A stretch of 64,000 bases of DNA from Pedobacter psychroterrae (GTDB lineage: Bacteria > Bacteroidota > Bacteroidia > Sphingobacteriales > Sphingobacteriaceae). Where the stretch lies: assembly GCF_004331695.1 (NCBI RefSeq), contig NZ_SJSL01000002.1, positions 558,001-622,000 on the forward strand. The letters are read 5' to 3'. Made by a program: the position numbers and the translations under genes. Numbering within the stretch: position 1 is the stretch's first letter; every line of letters starts with the position of its first letter. The notes under the pieces were generated by a model. That model ran no database searches, was not told the origin of the DNA, and saw only the letters and a list, made by a program, of their open reading frames with translations. Below, one piece after another: positions 63,321 through 64,000 of the stretch.

Positions 63321-64000
63321 ATGTCAAAAATAATCTTGATTACAGGCGCTTCACGTGGATTTGGTAGAATCTGGGCCGAAGAATTTTTAAAGCGCGGCGA
63401 TAAAGTTGTTGCTACCGCCAGGGACATAAATGCTCTGTCAAACCTAAAGGAAATATACGGCGATCTTATTCTGCCACTTGAACTGGATGTCAACGATCGT
63501 AAGCAGGGAATAGACGTTGTAGTAAAGACCAGGGCACATTTTGGTAGGATTGATATATTGATCAATAATGCTGGTTATGGAGTGTTCGGTGCAGTCGAGG
63601 AAACAACAGAAAAGCAGGCACGGGAACTGTTTGAGACGAATTTCTTTGGCCTGTTATGGCTAACACAGGCGGTTCTTCCGGTAATGCGGGAGCAAAAAAG
63701 CGGTCACATTATCCAGGTATCAAGTTTTCTTGGCATAACAACGCTTCCGGCCCTGGGACTTTACAATGCGACAAAATTTGCCGTTGAAGGCCTGAGCGAA
63801 ACGCTTGCATCTGAAGTGAAAGGTTTTGGGATAAAGATATCCTTAGTGGAGCCTAATGGTTTTTCAACAGAATGGGGAAGTGCCTCGGCTGTGCAGACCA
63901 TACCAATGCCAGAATACCAGCCCATCAAGGATGCAATATTCGGTAATCCGAATCCGGATCTTTTCGGGGATCCGAAGGCTACCGCAGAAGCGATTCTGCA
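63321..64000 (+). CDS. SDR-family oxidoreductase, 5' part (cut by window end)
   Basis: The frame is open from the ATG at 63321 to the window end, about 226 codons. TGASRGFGR at about 8-16, NNAGYG near 85-90, Tyr-x3-Lys in YNATKFAVEG near 153. It has the same general shape as the SDRs upstream. It follows a TetR-type operator, so it is likely a target of the TetR protein. Its C-terminus is not seen. Confidence 0.9.
   Translation, partial: MSKIILITGASRGFGRIWAEEFLKRGDKVVATARDINALSNLKEIYGDLILPLELDVNDRKQGIDVVVKTRAHFGRIDILINNAGYGVFGAVEETTEKQARELFETNFFGLLWLTQAVLPVMREQKSGHIIQVSSFLGITTLPALGLYNATKFAVEGLSETLASEVKGFGIKISLVEPNGFSTEWGSASAVQTIPMPEYQPIKDAIFGNPNPDLFGDPKATAEAIL

Overview
The window looks like a chromosome segment of a Bacteroidota, most likely Sphingobacteriaceae (Pedobacter-like). 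Reasons: two SusC/SusD pairs, a sigma/FecR/STN-SusC cascade, TlpA-type thioredoxins with DUF4369-like N-termini, GldF/GldG-type transport proteins, several TAnnTTTG-type -7 promoter elements, and AT-rich intergenic DNA. The genus is inference; the phylum is secure from gene content.

Layout. 1-5.1 kb: the 3' part of a SusC gene, a SusD lipoprotein and a TlpA-like protein (one operon). 5.1-7 kb: a converging set of a probable beta-propeller protein, a tiny DUF6520-like secreted peptide and a MauE/DoxX membrane protein. 7-12.2 kb: small hypothetical genes, a membrane-anchored LytTR regulator, an 11-bp repeat cluster, a TIMP/netrin-like secreted protein and an HTH-DUF4870-like regulator. 12.2-13 kb: a scrap heap with fragments of an Rpn-type nuclease gene, an ECF sigma factor and a CheB-like gene. 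13-30.3 kb: one long minus-strand locus reading sigma factor, FecR, SusC (with STN domain), SusD, ABC ATPase, GldF-GldG fusion, two MutS-like ATPases, DUF4369-TlpA protein and M16 zinc protease. It looks like a regulated uptake/processing system for a peptide-like ligand; the function is inference.

30.3-49 kb is accessory DNA. Two copies of tRNA-Pro(GGG), each preceded by related upstream sequence and a TIMP-like gene (one broken, one intact), bracket a 16-kb segment. Inside are recombinase remnants next to the left tRNA, then an AT-rich cluster: four or five glycosyltransferase-like genes, a stand-alone lanthipeptide/thiopeptide SpaB_C-type protein, a secreted protein with a double-glycine leader and a C39/papain-like Cys-His-Asp pattern, a C39-peptidase ABC exporter and its HlyD-type partner. 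This is the best candidate in the window for an undescribed secretion or natural-product system. It is followed by a decayed VWA-domain gene, four tRNA-3'-end-like scars, a second copy of the HTH gene, and an intact Rpn-type PD-(D/E)XK nuclease gene.

49-64 kb is a redox/stress accessory region: five SDR oxidoreductases (one cut by the window end), an SDR C-terminal relic, an aldo/keto reductase, an HD-domain protein, SnoaL/NTF2-like proteins and an antibiotic-biosynthesis-monooxygenase-like protein. Regulators there are a very large sigma-54-dependent activator with six tandem GAF-like modules, an AraC-family protein and a TetR-family protein. A palindrome GACC-N4-GGTC occurs before the TetR gene, before the next gene and before the last SDR gene, which suggests a small TetR regulon.
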